Source: Cryptomeria japonica
Lineage: Eukaryota; Streptophyta; Pinopsida; Cupressales; Cupressaceae
Direction of reading: 5' to 3'
Length of the DNA: 64,000 nt
Assembly: GCF_030272615.1 (NCBI RefSeq)
Contig: NC_081408.1
Span: 307,523,950-307,587,949 of the forward strand
Numbering within the stretch: position 1 is the stretch's first letter; each line of letters starts with the position of its first letter. The notes below the pieces were generated by a model. The model made no database searches. It was not told the DNA's origin and worked only from the letters and a program-made list of their open reading frames with translations. The position numbers and the translations under genes are program-made. Positions 36,401 to 47,859 of this stretch are shown here, one piece after another.

Positions 36401-37579
36401 AGATTCTGCTTTCTTCTAAAAAATTTAGGGACAACGTTGAGGATTCTATGATTTGGAAAGAAACCTCAGATGGGAAATATTTTGTGTCTTCTTCAGTGTC
36501 TATCCACAACAAAGTGTCGGATGAGATTCCTTTTTGTGCTAAATTTTGGATAAATAAATTGATTCCCAAAATTAATATCTTCTTTTGGATTTTTATCCAA
36601 AATAAGGTGTTAAGTCTTGATAATCTCCACAAACGTGTATTTGTTTTTCCTAATGGGTGATCTCTTTGTTGTAGGGAGGAGGAGTCTACTTGTCATATCC
36701 TCTACCAGTGTAATTTCAGTCAGGAAATTTGGAATATGATTTTCAGTAGGTGGAAGTTGTGTTGGGTTTTCCCGAATTCTTTGGAAGAGTTTTGGCAACA
36801 ATAGTTTTGTCCTACTTCCAATTCTAAGAATGTTGAGCTCTAGAAACTTACTCTCCCTAATGTTATATGGAACATTTGGAAGGAGCGAAACAACAGGATT
36901 TTTAGGGGAAAAAGTTCTAACCCTCAAGTGGTGGTGGATAAAATCTATAGAGAGATTTTTGAATGTTTAAATGGAACTAATCATGGTTTAGCTGCTAAAG
37001 AAGACTTTAATGAAATATGGAATTTATCCAATAACAAAATCAGTGTGGATAAGGGTCGGGATGGTCTTGCATGGTGCTTTCCTTCCCAGGGATGGGTTAA
37101 GGCCAACTTTGATGGGGCGTCTAAGGTAAATGTGGGGAAAGCTGGTTATGGGGGAATTGTTAGGAATTTTGCTGGAAGTTGCATTGTGGCAATTGTTGGC
37201 CCCTTGGGTAATCAAACTAGTCATTATGTTGAAGTTGTTGTGGCATTGAACACTTTGATTATTGTAAAAGATCTTAATCATGATAATCTATGGTTGGAAG
37301 GAGATTCTCTTAACATAATTAAATGCCTTAAGGGAGAAATTGAGCCTTCATGGACTAAAAATATTATTTTTAGAGCTAGAGAAATTATTGCTAGCTTTAA
37401 ATTTATTACTATAGAGCATGCCTCTAGAGAAAAAAAATGGGCTTGCAGATGGGTTAACAAACCTAGGCGTTATGTCTGAAGCCCAATGTATATGGAATGG
37501 GGAAGTTAATATGGATTTTAATATTAAAGATCTTATCAGAAAGGATAGATTCATGGGGAAAGAGGGATCGCACGATTAA
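33408..37579 (+). pseudogene. LINE-1 ORF2: endonuclease, reverse transcriptase, RNase H
   Basis: ATG 33408 opens the apurinic-type endonuclease (ISWNIRGLN, KETKM, IIGDFN, SDHYPI). RT motifs include FRPISLCNSVYKIISKVL, LDMSKAYDRVNW, GLRHGDPISPILF and FVDDS as the catalytic box. A zinc-like segment (zf-RVT) lies near 36540-36730. A C-terminal RNase H (about 37090-37460) keeps Asp in VKANFDGA, Glu in YVEVVVAL, Asp in LEGDSLN and, after a frameshift, Asp in NGLADGL. Breaks: about ten stops (for example TAG 33807, TGA 34026, TGA near 34121), and frameshifts at a G run (34628), near an A run (about 35570) and at an A run (about 37430). The restored frame ends at TAA 37577. Confidence 0.92.
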
Positions 37580-37581
37580 TC

Positions 37582-39374
37582 ATGAATGTTGTAATGAGTA
37601 ATATTCAAATGTTTAGAAAGGTAATGATGACACGTCAAAATGACAGAGTCCTAATCAAAAATATTAATTTACCGCACACTTTGTGGGTATGTATTTTCAA
37701 AATTTCGAGTGTCACTCGGAAGAAAGCTTTGAAGTTGCAGAAGAGAAGAAACTGTAAATCAAATTCTACAATGGGGGGGGGTCTAAGAAGAGAGGAACTT
37801 GATAATATTTTGACATGGAAGGAGATGCCTAAGGTTTGGGCTAAGATAGAGAAAGGATTCATGACGAATTTCATGGAAAGGCTGGTTGACTATGATAAAG
37901 GCAGAGTTAACCTAGTGGTCACGAAAATCACTGAAAAATTGGATTAACAGATCCTTCAAAATTCATGGTGTGAGGTTTAAGATGGATGCGGATCTTATAG
38001 CAATGGTTACAAGTATGCCCCACTTTGGTCTTAACTTCTTTAGAGACCTGAAAGTGTCTAATAACGTTGTTAAACTTTTTCTGCGAAAAAAGGAGAGAGC
38101 AAAAATAGAAAAAGCTACAGGGGGTTTTATGATGCTTCCAATATTAAGAAAATATGGGGTTGTGTGCTCAATGCCATCATGGAATATATTACTATGGAGG
38201 GTCATTTTACCAAGGTCCACACATACCATTTTGTGCTTTTAAATCATTTTAGAAATGAGAAGAGGATATCTCTGCCTTATTACCTCTTTAGGTCTTTGTC
38301 ACAGTCTCTGAATAAACATAGCAAGAACCCTGCCTCACATGTGATTCATAGCAGCCTTATTTTGCTCATTTATGAGCATTGCAAGATCCTGGCTATCCAG
38401 GAAAACAAGAGATTGTTAGCATCTCCAGGGAAAGGTAAGAGGAAGATGGAGGAAGGCGGGCCTAGCAAGGAAGAGGGTACACAAAGCAAAAAAGGTAAAA
38501 AAGCTACTTTGGAGAAAATTCAAGAGGATAAGGGTAATCAGAAGAACACAGAGATTGATTCTGAGGACATTGGTAAAGATGGAAGTGAGATGGAGACCGA
38601 TGAGTCTGATGGAGAGGAGAGATAGAAGGAAGAGGAAGTGGGAGAAGAGGAAGGAGAAGCTAAGGAAGTATCTGATCAAAATAGTCTGACCCACAGTATG
38701 AGAATGGGAATTGTTAACAGTCAGCCACTGGAAGAGCAGGACAAGGTTAATGAGGAAAAGGAAATGGAAATTGAGCAGGAAAAGGACAAGGAAACTAAGC
38801 AGGAGAAGGACAAGGAGAATTCAAGTAGGTCTCAGGATAAAGATGGAGAGGGGATTATTCTGGGCAAACTCAAAAACTAGTCCAAGGCTCGCATGAGTTT
38901 TGATGGGTGGGCTTATGAAGGAATCAAGAAGATGGAAAAAACTGAGAAATAAAAGAAAGAAAAAGGGAAGAAAGCCAAAATAAACCAGGAACAATGGAAA
39001 AAAGGAATGGAGGAAAAATTGGAGAAGCTGGAAGCTCAGATTGCTAATCTTGAGGAAGGAAAAACAACTATGAAAAACTTTCTGATGATGATTTCAGACA
39101 TCCTTACCTCGGTTACTAAGAATTTAGAGGATATTTCCAAGTTCCTTGAAGGTTCCAGCACCCCAAACCTATAGTGGATCTTGATATGGATGAGGATACT
39201 ATTGAGGGAGGAACAGTGGAAAGTGCTCCTGGTGGTGCAATGAAAAGAACAAGGGCTAGCATGAAGAAAGTTGTTGCGGCCTCTTCCAAGGATATCCCTA
39301 AGCTTAGGGATAATATCAAAGATTTCCAAGGGATTAGCGGAATTTTGGCTAATGCCCTAAAAAAAATGAAGTAA
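37582..39374 (+). pseudogene. LINE-1 ORF3: putative plant transposon-type domain plus charged tail
   Basis: ATG 37582 lies two bases after the ORF2 stop. About 270 N-terminal residues form a domain resembling 'putative plant transposon protein': MDADLIAMVTSMPHFG, THYFVLLNHFR-like THTYHFVLLNHFRNEKRI, SLPYYLFRSLSQSLNK and HSSLILLIYEHCK. The tail (from 38400) is rich in Lys and Glu with a probable coiled coil (EEKLEKLEAQIANLEEGK). Breaks: frameshifts near 37940, 38130 and 39170, and stops at 38623, 38878 and near 38950. It has no enzymatic motif. Its position directly behind ORF2 suggests co-transcription with the LINE rather than a chance neighbour. Confidence 0.68.
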
Positions 39375-39559
39375 TTTGTTTTCTGTTTCGTTTATGTTTT
39401 AGTTGGACTTGGCTGGTTTTGTTGGGCTTTTTTGTTGATTTATGCCCATGACTATGTTGGTTTTTTGGTAGTTTATCTTTTCTTGTTGCTTAATTCTTTT
39501 ATCTCTTAAGGATGTTACGTAAAGGGTTTTGGGATCCCTTCAAAACCTAATTTTCCCAT
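39375..39559 (+). other. LINE-1 3' untranslated region
   Basis: About 185 bases, strongly T/G-rich (TTTGTTGGGCTTTTTTGTTG), ending just before the right target duplication. No poly(A) or simple-repeat tail is clear. Confidence 0.65.
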
Positions 39560-39578
39560 AATCAAAAACACAACATAA
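39560..39578. repeat. Right target-site duplication of LINE-1
   Basis: Partner of 31750-31768 with one mismatch. Rejoining the two flanks restores the expected order of a copia LTR, parallel to 29340-29420 in the LARD-2 LTR. Confidence 0.8.
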
Positions 39579-40100
39579 CACACAAAACACCAAGATTTTT
39601 GTCATGGAAAACCTAGTTAAGGGAAAAACCACGATGGGAACCTACCCATAGTATGATTATACTATGTTAGAAGTATAGAGAAATTATAATGGGGAATGCA
39701 CATGCATTCAGGCACACTGCCTAGAGCCCACTGCTCAAAAACAACAAGGGATACAACCCAAGGAAGACTCACTGTCCTACAAATAGATTCAGATCACATC
39801 TAGAAGATCTTGAACTAGAAAATAACATCTCCTTAATGCCTGGTTATAGTTCCAATTAAACACATAACAAATTTCTTCTCACGCTTCTTCTCTATTTTTG
39901 AAAGATTAATACATTATTCACTCACACACATCACTCTCTCATGCACAACACCACACAATTACAAAGGCATTACATTTATTAATACATGGAATCAACCTTG
40001 TGAAGATTCAACAAGGTTGGCTCAACACTCACCACCTAATTACAAAAATATAATCACACATGATACAATATCACATACGAACCAAGCAATGTCAGCACAT
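39579..40100 (-). repeat. LTR of copia-3, portion right of LINE-1 (far end uncertain)
   Basis: ATGGAAAACCTAGTTAAGGG and AAAAACCACGATGGGA, then GGCACACTGCCTAGAGC, match the order and wording of the LARD-2 LTR at 29393-29525. The right limit is not defined, since no matching LTR end or target duplication was found. Confidence 0.65.
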
Positions 40101-42766
40101 ACATAGCACAAACCTATATCACACGCCTCGAACATGAAACACCTCCAAGAATTAAGCATCAAACATATGCAACATGCTACAAACATTTGGTCGACCAATA
40201 ACATGAAGAACACTAACACATCGGAGAAAATCATTAATTATGATCTCAATGATCAATGCGGACTACTAACACAAAAGGCACACAATCCAAAAACATCCAC
40301 AAGCATCATGAATTACCACCACAATATCCACATCAACACAAATTACTAGAATTATATCATCAGTATATCGAACCTCATGAACATTAACTACAATGGCTAT
40401 CAACCTAAAAAAATAACTTGTAGAGCTCCAAACCATGAACCACATAAAATAAGGATACACATCAATGTCCCAAACATATCTCCAAATCCACAGATCGGGA
40501 TATTGCAATGCAAAGCAATGCAGATCAAAATACTGACACTTTGTCACCACTAAACAACTAAAAAACTAGTCTCAACACATATTTTCATAACTCACTCAAA
40601 TCTTCATGCGGACCTCAAAAATCTAAACTGAACCATCTAGGAACAATCCTCTACAAAACCTTTAATCCACAAACTCTGATCATCGTCATGTTGAACAAAC
40701 CAACTCACTAAACTTCACTGCAACACTATCACAGATAGAGAAATATGTTGACTTCAATGACAACACATCTCTCAGATATATCTCAAGCACATATTTGCAA
40801 CATACTTACAACAATCTCGAACAATATATTCATATTTATAACTAAATAAAGTTGCATGAAGAAAAGGCCTAAAACTATTTTTTTCTAATTAAACTAATTA
40901 AGTATAATTTTATTTTATTTTATAGGAGGATACTGAAAAAATAAAAAAATGAGTAGATATCACATAACTTGGATGTATGGTAGAGATCTAGAAAATATTT
41001 CAAATTTATTAGCAAATCAAGCTATGTAATAAAACAAATGGGCACACACTACACAATCAATATATTCTATGTGGGTAATGGGAACTTTTTACGTCATATT
41101 GATGAATATAGGAGAGGGATCATTGCATAGAAAGAAATTAAAAACACTAGTGGCATTGCAAGGTCAAGCTTGGCCATTGAGAATTTGAATGATTTTGGTA
41201 GTGTCACATATATGATTCGGTATATCTAATAGTATATCACAAGGAAGAGAAGAACAAAAAAAAATCAATCTTTAAAAACTATTGCTAACTCTTTTATCTC
41301 TTTAAATTGCTCATCTTGAAGAAATGGCACGGTTTGTATGAAGATATTTTAATGAAACTCAAAATGAAAAATTTCTAGGGAATGAAGATATTATTGGAGT
41401 TATTAACCAATAATATTGACAACTCTATAAATTCAAGGATAAAATTAGAAAGTGGACCTATGGAGGTGTATTCAAGTAAAATTGAAATGAACCACTAATA
41501 TAGCTGATTTAAAGTTGGGATGAAGTCAAAAATAATAAAAACAAAAAAACATTTGAAGATGAACTTTAGTTTATGACACATTCATCATCACACCTTGTAG
41601 AAAAAATATCAACTAACATGTATTGCTCCATGTGTTATGTATGAGATCTTTCCTATCAGCATGATAAGTGTGAATATTTCATAAGTCAAAAAGGTAGTAT
41701 GAAAATGTTAAAAAATAGGTAATATGACTATAGATTGCAAGCACAAGTTCACATTTAACCATGCAAACTCTTCCTACTCATCTTGGTAATCTCATAGATT
41801 TTATCTTCAATAATGTCTATGCATTTTTCATAATAACTAAAAGTATTTTTTGTATTTTTTTAGTCTTAAGGCATATCAACATGTCAAACCACTAAATAGC
41901 AAGAAAATATCTTTAAGGTATCCACTTGTTATTCTAAAAAGTACTTTTTTATGTATATTGATTAGACCCTATTCAAATCAACCATTTCAATAATTTGTTA
42001 TCCACACCTGTCACAAATAACCATCTTTCATAAGATGCAAATACCATAATGGATAATGCTTAAAGAACCTTTGACACTCAAATTTAATGCTTAAGATAAG
42101 AAGTAAAAAAATAATTTTAATTTAAAAGAATATAAGAAATTTTTTATTCTACAATAAGAAATAACCAAGGTGTAAGAACAAATAATTAAATATATTTAAT
42201 GTTAACATGTTTCAAAATTTATTGAGAGGCATCTAATGGGATCAATGCCTCTAGTTGTTTCTCAACTAATATAACTCATTCAAATGTAAATACTTTGAAA
42301 TGCTTTAATTGTTCATAGGATACAAATACCATCATTCACAAGTCGATGAATAGTATTTAAACCACCTTAGACACTTAAATGTGGTGCTAAAGATGAATAA
42401 CAACAACATGGTTTTGTTTGTAGGAATAACATAGAAAAAAATTATATATTAAATAATTAAACCTATAGAAAATATAAATGAAAAAAAATCTCTCAACATA
42501 TACATCGAGGGTGGCCTCATTCATTTCCTTTCATATATTAATTACATCAATATGTACAAGTAATCAAAATCGATTATGCAATTAAATGATGCATGTTTTT
42601 GTCAACATGCAACTTTCTTCTTCCTCCATCAGAATTAAAAAAACTATTATAGATTCTTTGCATTTTCCTCTCCTATGGTTTTCAAGCTATCATTGTACTA
42701 TTTGTCTACGTCTTGCATTGTCTACTATCATACAACATTTATTGCAAGAAATTTAAGCCTTTTATT
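40101..42766. other. AT-rich stretch without recognisable genes
   Basis: The first part (to about 40850) may still be copia-3 LTR. Open frames at 40134-40349 (+) and 40266-40550 (-) are low-complexity and opposed, and I do not support them. A diffuse imperfect direct repeat about 285 bases apart (42030-42110 and 42315-42405, sharing GATRCAAATACCAT) is the only structure noticed. Confidence 0.5.
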
Positions 42767-43920
42767 ATGGCTTTGACCATTCCCAACCCAACAGTTGATG
42801 TTGGTGCTTGTGTTTTGGTGTTTGGAGACCATGGCTTCTTCAAACAAACAACCTCGCAAGTTCATCTCGAAAGAGTTTCACAAGGTACTATTTATGGCCC
42901 TGATGTTGTTTTTCCATTGCAAGATTTTGATAGTTCCCATGATTGGCTTGAAAAGTATACTTTGATAGGACATTTTGTGGGGAGGGTTCCACCTGAAAGC
43001 ATTATGCGTGACTGGATTACCAAGGCTTGGGCCCCTCATGGGGTCTAGCTTGAGTGCATTCAAAATATCACCAAGGGTTTTTATTATTTCACTTTTCAAA
43101 TCCCATCCATGTTGAGGGGGTCCTCAAAAATGGGTCATGGTTTGTGTGGTCGTCTTTGCTTGTTTTTTAGCCTTGGTCAAGAGACTTTGCAGTCTTTGAT
43201 GAAAAGAAGCTCAAGGTCCCAATTGAGGTTGAATTCCCTGGCCTTCCTCTTCTTTGTTGGTTGTTCCTACAAACTATTGCCCAATCCCTTGGCAAGGTGT
43301 TTTGCATGGATCCAGGCCGCTTTTTTCATGCTCGCCCTTAAAAGAGGGTTTGCATCGAAGTGTATTTATCCCAGGATCTTAAGGAGACTACTGGTATTCA
43401 GGTTGGTGGACAATGTTTTTCTCAGCGTGTTCTTTATTTAAATTTGCCCAATACCTACTATCGACGCCAATCCTACAATAATAAGATTAAGAATTACCCT
43501 CTTTCTTCACCCCGCACCAAGTCCCCACCTAAATGAGTTGTACCCTCTCATCCTTTTGAGACCAAGTCTGAAGAAGGGTGGACCACTATGGGTCGTAAAA
43601 ATAAGTCTAAGCAAGATGCTTATGTTTCTTCACAACCCTCTTCACAACCTGCTAGCTCGACTAAGCTAGTTTCTACTTAGGTGCAAGCTAATGTACAACT
43701 GGATGTTTCAAAAACTATTGATAAGGGGAAGGGTTTTTTTAGGGGAGCTCCCGCTCTACATGAATGCATACCCCTCTAGTGGATTTAGTTATAGCTTCTC
43801 AACCTATCTCATTGTGTCATTCTCGCAACCCTTCCAAGCGGGATGATGACGACGATGAAGTTTGTGATAAACGCAAGGTGCTTCTAGGTGATTCTTACTA
43901 TAGTTTTTGACCTACTTCAG
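42767..43920 (+). pseudogene. LINE-2 relic ORF1 (DUF4283-like)
   Basis: ATG 42767 (MALTIPNPTVDVGACV) opens a DUF4283-type region: LEKYTLIGHFVGRVPPES, then SIMRDWITKAWAPHG, LECIQNITKGFYYFTF and, after a frameshift near 43085, LKNGSWFVWSSLLVF and CWLFLQTIAQSLGKVF. TAG at 43046 and TAG near 43168 interrupt it. The tail near 43500-43900 is Ser/Pro/Lys-rich with stops. It belongs to a different LINE family from LINE-1, whose DUF4283 wording is distinct. Confidence 0.7.
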
Positions 43921-43983
43921 ATTTTCTAGAAAAATAGATACTCCTCTCTTGAGGACGAGGAAAGTATGCATGATTTTGAATGA

Positions 43984-44225
43984 TGGATTTTATGTCATGG
44001 AATGTCTAGGGTCTTACAGACCTCACTAGGAAATATTCCATGTGAGATATTAGACAGACTTATCCTGGTATTGATGTTTTTTGCCTTCAATAAGTTAAAA
44101 TTGCAGTTTTCATGTTAGTCACTACATGATGTATGATTTGGCTAGATGGCTTGGTTTTTTTCTTAGATTACAAAGCTGGTCAAGGAGGTTGGTGTTCTCC
44201 ATTTTGAAAACCTTTGTTCCCTCTC
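43984..44225 (+). pseudogene. LINE-2 relic ORF2, endonuclease N-terminus only
   Basis: The frame begins MDFMSWNV, then GLTDLTRKYS and GIDVFCLQ, the opening of a LINE apurinic-type endonuclease. Several stops occur in 80 codons. LDYKAGQGG near 44165-44190 fits the Gly-rich loop that follows. After about 44225 the similarity stops, and no RT is seen, so the relic is truncated on its 3' side. A later insertion, possibly the gypsy-2 LTR, could be the cause. Confidence 0.6.
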
Positions 44226-46423
44226 TTTTTTAAAAGTGAATGCTACTGCCTCTATGTTGCAATGGAAGAGGACAACAGAAAGTTTGAAATAAAGACAACA
44301 AGACAAGGTTTCAATTTAGGAAACCTACTAAACTTTAAGCTTATAAAATATTGGGCAAGTGAACCCTTTTATGACTATTTTCTTACAAAAATAGTAAAAG
44401 GTTTACAGAAAACCAGTGTAAATTCCTATAAACTTTCCTTACTGACTGATACAACTAAACATAAAATGGAAAGTTCATTTGACTTTTTGAAAAGGACCAC
44501 AAAATGCATCAAAAAACCAATAGGTAAACCAGTGCCTTATCCGGGCAATAGAGTCATCTACAAAGGACTGCAACCTAGCAAAAGAAACTCATATACAAGT
44601 CATAAGTTAGTGATCTGTCAACTTTGTATATGCCTGACATATACAGAGTCCTAATCTGTACCAAACTTCATCATTAGATCTACACCAAAAATACTGATAT
44701 CAATGACTTTGTTTAAAGTACATTTATATTTCCTCCTTGAGAAAAAGACTTAAAACAACTTCATTAAATGCCTAGTAAATCATTTCAAATAAACAATCCT
44801 TGATTACATAAATGGAATGAACACTAGTACGATGACATAGAGACATTACAAGTCTGAGTTGAAATTCTCTGGACTATAAATTTTATTTCTCTATCAAAAG
44901 ATTACAAGTACATCATATCTGACTCGGAAATTGCTAAGAAAATGGCCTGTATTAATTTTGCCAGAGTTTAGCTACAAAATTTGTGTCCCTTTTCTAGGCA
45001 ATCTTGGTATCCTTTTATAGAAATCAGGATGCAACAAGCTTCGGAATACCTAAAAGAAATATTTTTACCCTAACTGTCATTTTCTCAAAAGTTACAACAT
45101 TGAAGTTGAGGGAGAAGCATAACTTTCTTTCTAGAATGCGTGCTTCTTAAAATTTATTGGTCATTCAATAGGAAAACAACCAAAAGGGCAGGTTCCTACT
45201 ACCCAAAATCTGTTATAAAAACCATCAGCTTCAAGATGCAGGTGTATTGTCACAAGCTACAACATCAATTGGTTCCTCCTAAGAAAACACACAGCCACAC
45301 ACCTATTTTCTCTATAAAATCTCTTTGAATACCTCTCTGCAAATTTACACTTCAAAACAATGTAACCCTTTTGAAGATTTAAATTTTGGTGCCAATAGAC
45401 CAAAAAGGCTTTCTTCTAAGTAATTCTCTTTTAGTCGATGATCCGCAAAGGTTACAAAACAAGGACTTTCCCATTGCGGTATCATGACAGTCGTTGGATC
45501 ACTTCATTATTACTCGGGCTTTAAAGAACAGTCACAACTTAACCACCTACTTTAACCGCCAACACATGACAAATTAAAATTAACCACCGGGACTATTGGC
45601 GGTCTGTTGCTAAGTCGCAAGGAATAATATTTCGGGCACTTCACAACCGTGGTACAATGACAGTCACTGATAGTCCTGAAATTTTACTTGGGCGCCACTT
45701 GCCCACCACCTTGCCTTGAGGCGGACCCAGCTTACGCTTTGGCTCCACTTAGTCGCCCTATCACGATGGATATTCTAACAAGTAGTTTCCCATCATGACC
45801 TAGCGACCACCATTGGATCTTCTACTATCGTCATTCGATTTGCTCATCTTATCGAATCTTTAACACGCCTTGGTCGCTTCCTTCTAGAGGGCCCCACCAT
45901 TCAGTCGTTGGGTCACGACAAATATTCCATCGTGCAATTTTATGTTGCGATCTTGCGACAACCATCGATCATTTTGAAACTAACCATTCAATCTTTTAAA
46001 AAACTTTTAGAACTTAGCCGCCACCACTTAACCGTCTGCCTTAACTACTTGCATTAACTTTTGCTCGGGCCTTCTGCTAGTGATTTGTCATTGGGTCGCA
46101 AGAAATAATCATCGTGCACCTTTATGTCATGGTACAACAACAATCATTAAATCTTCCTCCCGACCATCTGATTTTCCTTGGACCTGCTCAACTTTTACCT
46201 TGCCTGAGAGGTTTTCTTCTCACGAGCCCCATCACTTGGTCGTTAGGTCACGACAAATATTCCATCGCGTAACTTTATGTTGTGATCTCGCGACATCCAT
46301 TGATCTAATAGGAACTTACGTGATTTTTAAGGACCCAACACATACATAGGAAAAGACATAGGACTTAGGAAAATATGCGAAATATTTCAAAATTAAAGGA
46401 ACCTGCCTAAGCCTAAAACATAA
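44226..46423 (-). other. Non-coding stretch, possibly the 3' LTR of gypsy-2
   Basis: It has no gene. It lies between the LINE-2 break and a candidate purine tract of gypsy-2, so it sits where that element's 3' LTR should be. The matching 5' LTR lies beyond the window, so this cannot be verified here. A 146-codon frame at 44217-44654 (+) has no recognisable feature. The part 45470-46310 is a degenerate tandem array. Confidence 0.4.
45470..46310. repeat. Degenerate tandem array, unit about 145-185 bp
   Basis: The phrase TCGCAAGAAATAAT or TCACGACAAATATTCCATCG recurs at about 45614, 45754, 45911, 46095 and 46247. Each is followed about 15-35 bases later by a TTATGTYRYGRTC-type or GGTACAATGACAGTC-type phrase. 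A half unit lies at about 45476. Units are strongly diverged. Confidence 0.65.
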
Positions 46424-46437
46424 AGTGGTCCCCCTTT
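46424..46437 (-). promoter_or_regulatory. Candidate polypurine tract of gypsy-2
   Basis: On the - strand TTGAAAGGGGGACC lies about 550 bases beyond the integrase end, in the expected position and strand. The assignment depends on locating the LTR start, which I could not confirm. Confidence 0.4.
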
Positions 46438-46990
46438 CAATGATGCGGTGACCCTTCCACTTAAGTGGAAAAAGTAATAGGCAAATAGAAGTGACATGAA
46501 GATAATACGACACAAAGGTTTAATTTCAAATGGTTTTGAAAAGACAAAAACCCTAAATCCTTAGAACCATAAACTCGCAGACAAAGGTCAAATTTCTGAA
46601 TTTTGATAGACTCCAACAGCTAATAGGCAAGATTTTAACATTATTGAAAACAATGATAACAACGGCTCTGACTAGGGATGGTTGGATGCAAGACCAACAC
46701 AAGGATCTAGAAAAACTCTAGAATGCAAACCAACAAAACCCTAACAAAAGAAAACTAAAACAAAGCAAAACAAACAAAAGCAAACCTAAACTACTGTGCA
46801 TGGAAAAAACTTATGAGAAATATTGTTTCAAAAATTGTCCATGCACTGGCAGTTCCTATAACTCACCACTCAATCTTTAAAGGAAATAAGAATCTTTTCC
46901 ATTAACATAAAAAATGATCAGAGGGCCTATCCACAGTGATTCAAATTTCTTGTGTTTGTCTTTGTCTTGATCTCTTACTTTCTATTGTAC
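46438..46990 (-). other. Gypsy-2 3' non-coding stretch
   Basis: About 550 bases between the decayed integrase end and the candidate purine tract. It is A-rich on the + strand near 46730-46800, and no gene is seen. Confidence 0.45.
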
Positions 46991-46995
46991 TTTGA

Positions 46996-47850
46996 CTATA
47001 ATTGAAGTTTCATATTCCTTTTATGGGATGCAGTTCTCATTTCCTCCAGCTCTACTAACTGAATCATTCTTTCTTCCATGGGCTTAGACATTTCTAATTC
47101 TTCAATCTGTAAAAATTTATAAACTGGAAGGAAATTATTCACAGGTAATCTGGCTTTCACTCCATAAACTACCTCAAAAGGGGATGTACCAATGGCCTTT
47201 TTTACAATCACCCTGTCAGCCCATAAAGCTAACCTGAGCTTTTGATCCCAGGACCTTTTATTTTCCTCTAGGATCCTCTTGATAATATTGAGGAGACTTT
47301 TATTACTTGATTCTACCTGGCCATTTCCCTATGGGTGGTATGGTGAAGAGTATGACATAATAATCCCATAATTAGCACAAAACTCTGTGAATTTCTCAAA
47401 CCTAAAGCACATGGCATTGTCCATGACCATTTTAGCAAGCACACCAAACCTTGTTATTATATTATCCATCAAAAAATTGATGACCACTTTACTAGTGCTT
47501 TGTTTGGTAGGTGTGGCTTCAATCCACTTGGTGAAATAATATGTAGCCACCAGGATCCATCTATGACCCATGCTTGATTTTTCTATTATCTCTCTAATAA
47601 AATCAATGCCCCATTGAACAAAAGGGACTTCAATTGTAATAGAATTCAAAGGCAAAGCACCAACATACTTTAGTTTAGAAGAAACCCTTTGACAAGGATC
47701 ACATTTTTAAACATATTTATGAGCATCCTTGAACAAAGCTGGCCAATAATACCCTGATCTAATTATCCTACCAGTAGTAGTCTTAGCTGAATAGTGGCCT
47801 CCGTATACCCCATTGTGCATCTCTTTCAAAACCTTCTCAGCTTGGAATTC
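46996..47850 (-). pseudogene. Gypsy-2 integrase
   Basis: Zinc-site residues appear in HNGVYGGHYSA and KCDPCQ (about 47690-47830, with a TAG between HKYV and KCD). The core has Asp in WGIDFI, Asp in MVMDNAMCF and Glu in GNGQVESSNKS, then ALWADR and a C-terminal part (TSPFEVVYG). Stops near 47328 (YHP then TAG) and others break it. The wording is clearly Ty3-type and closest in layout to gypsy-1 integrase. Confidence 0.85.
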
Positions 47851-47859
47851 ATCCAGACA

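Larger units (their letters stand above)
31769..39559 (+). mobile_element. LINE-1: non-LTR retrotransposon with three ORFs
   Basis: It is flanked by a 19-base near-identical duplication inside the copia-3 LTR. It encodes ORF1 (DUF4283 and zinc knuckle), ORF2 (endonuclease, RT, RNase H) and a third ORF, in tight succession. The 5' end is 14 bases before the ORF1 ATG, so it is probably near full length. The 3' untranslated part (39375-39559) is T-rich. There is no clear poly(A) tail, though the A-rich duplication could hide a short one. Confidence 0.9.

Noticed and set aside
40134-40550. Opposed open frames in AC-rich DNA
   Set aside because: Low complexity and overlapping on opposite strands.
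42030-42405. Imperfect direct repeat about 285 bases apart as a possible small element
   Set aside because: Similarity is weak and AT-rich, with no termini or duplications.
44217-44654. 146-codon open frame on the + strand
   Set aside because: No recognisable domain, no neighbours on the same strand and no codon evidence; it may be chance in non-coding DNA.
46080-46349. 89-codon open frame on the + strand
   Set aside because: It runs through two units of the degenerate tandem array and has no domain.
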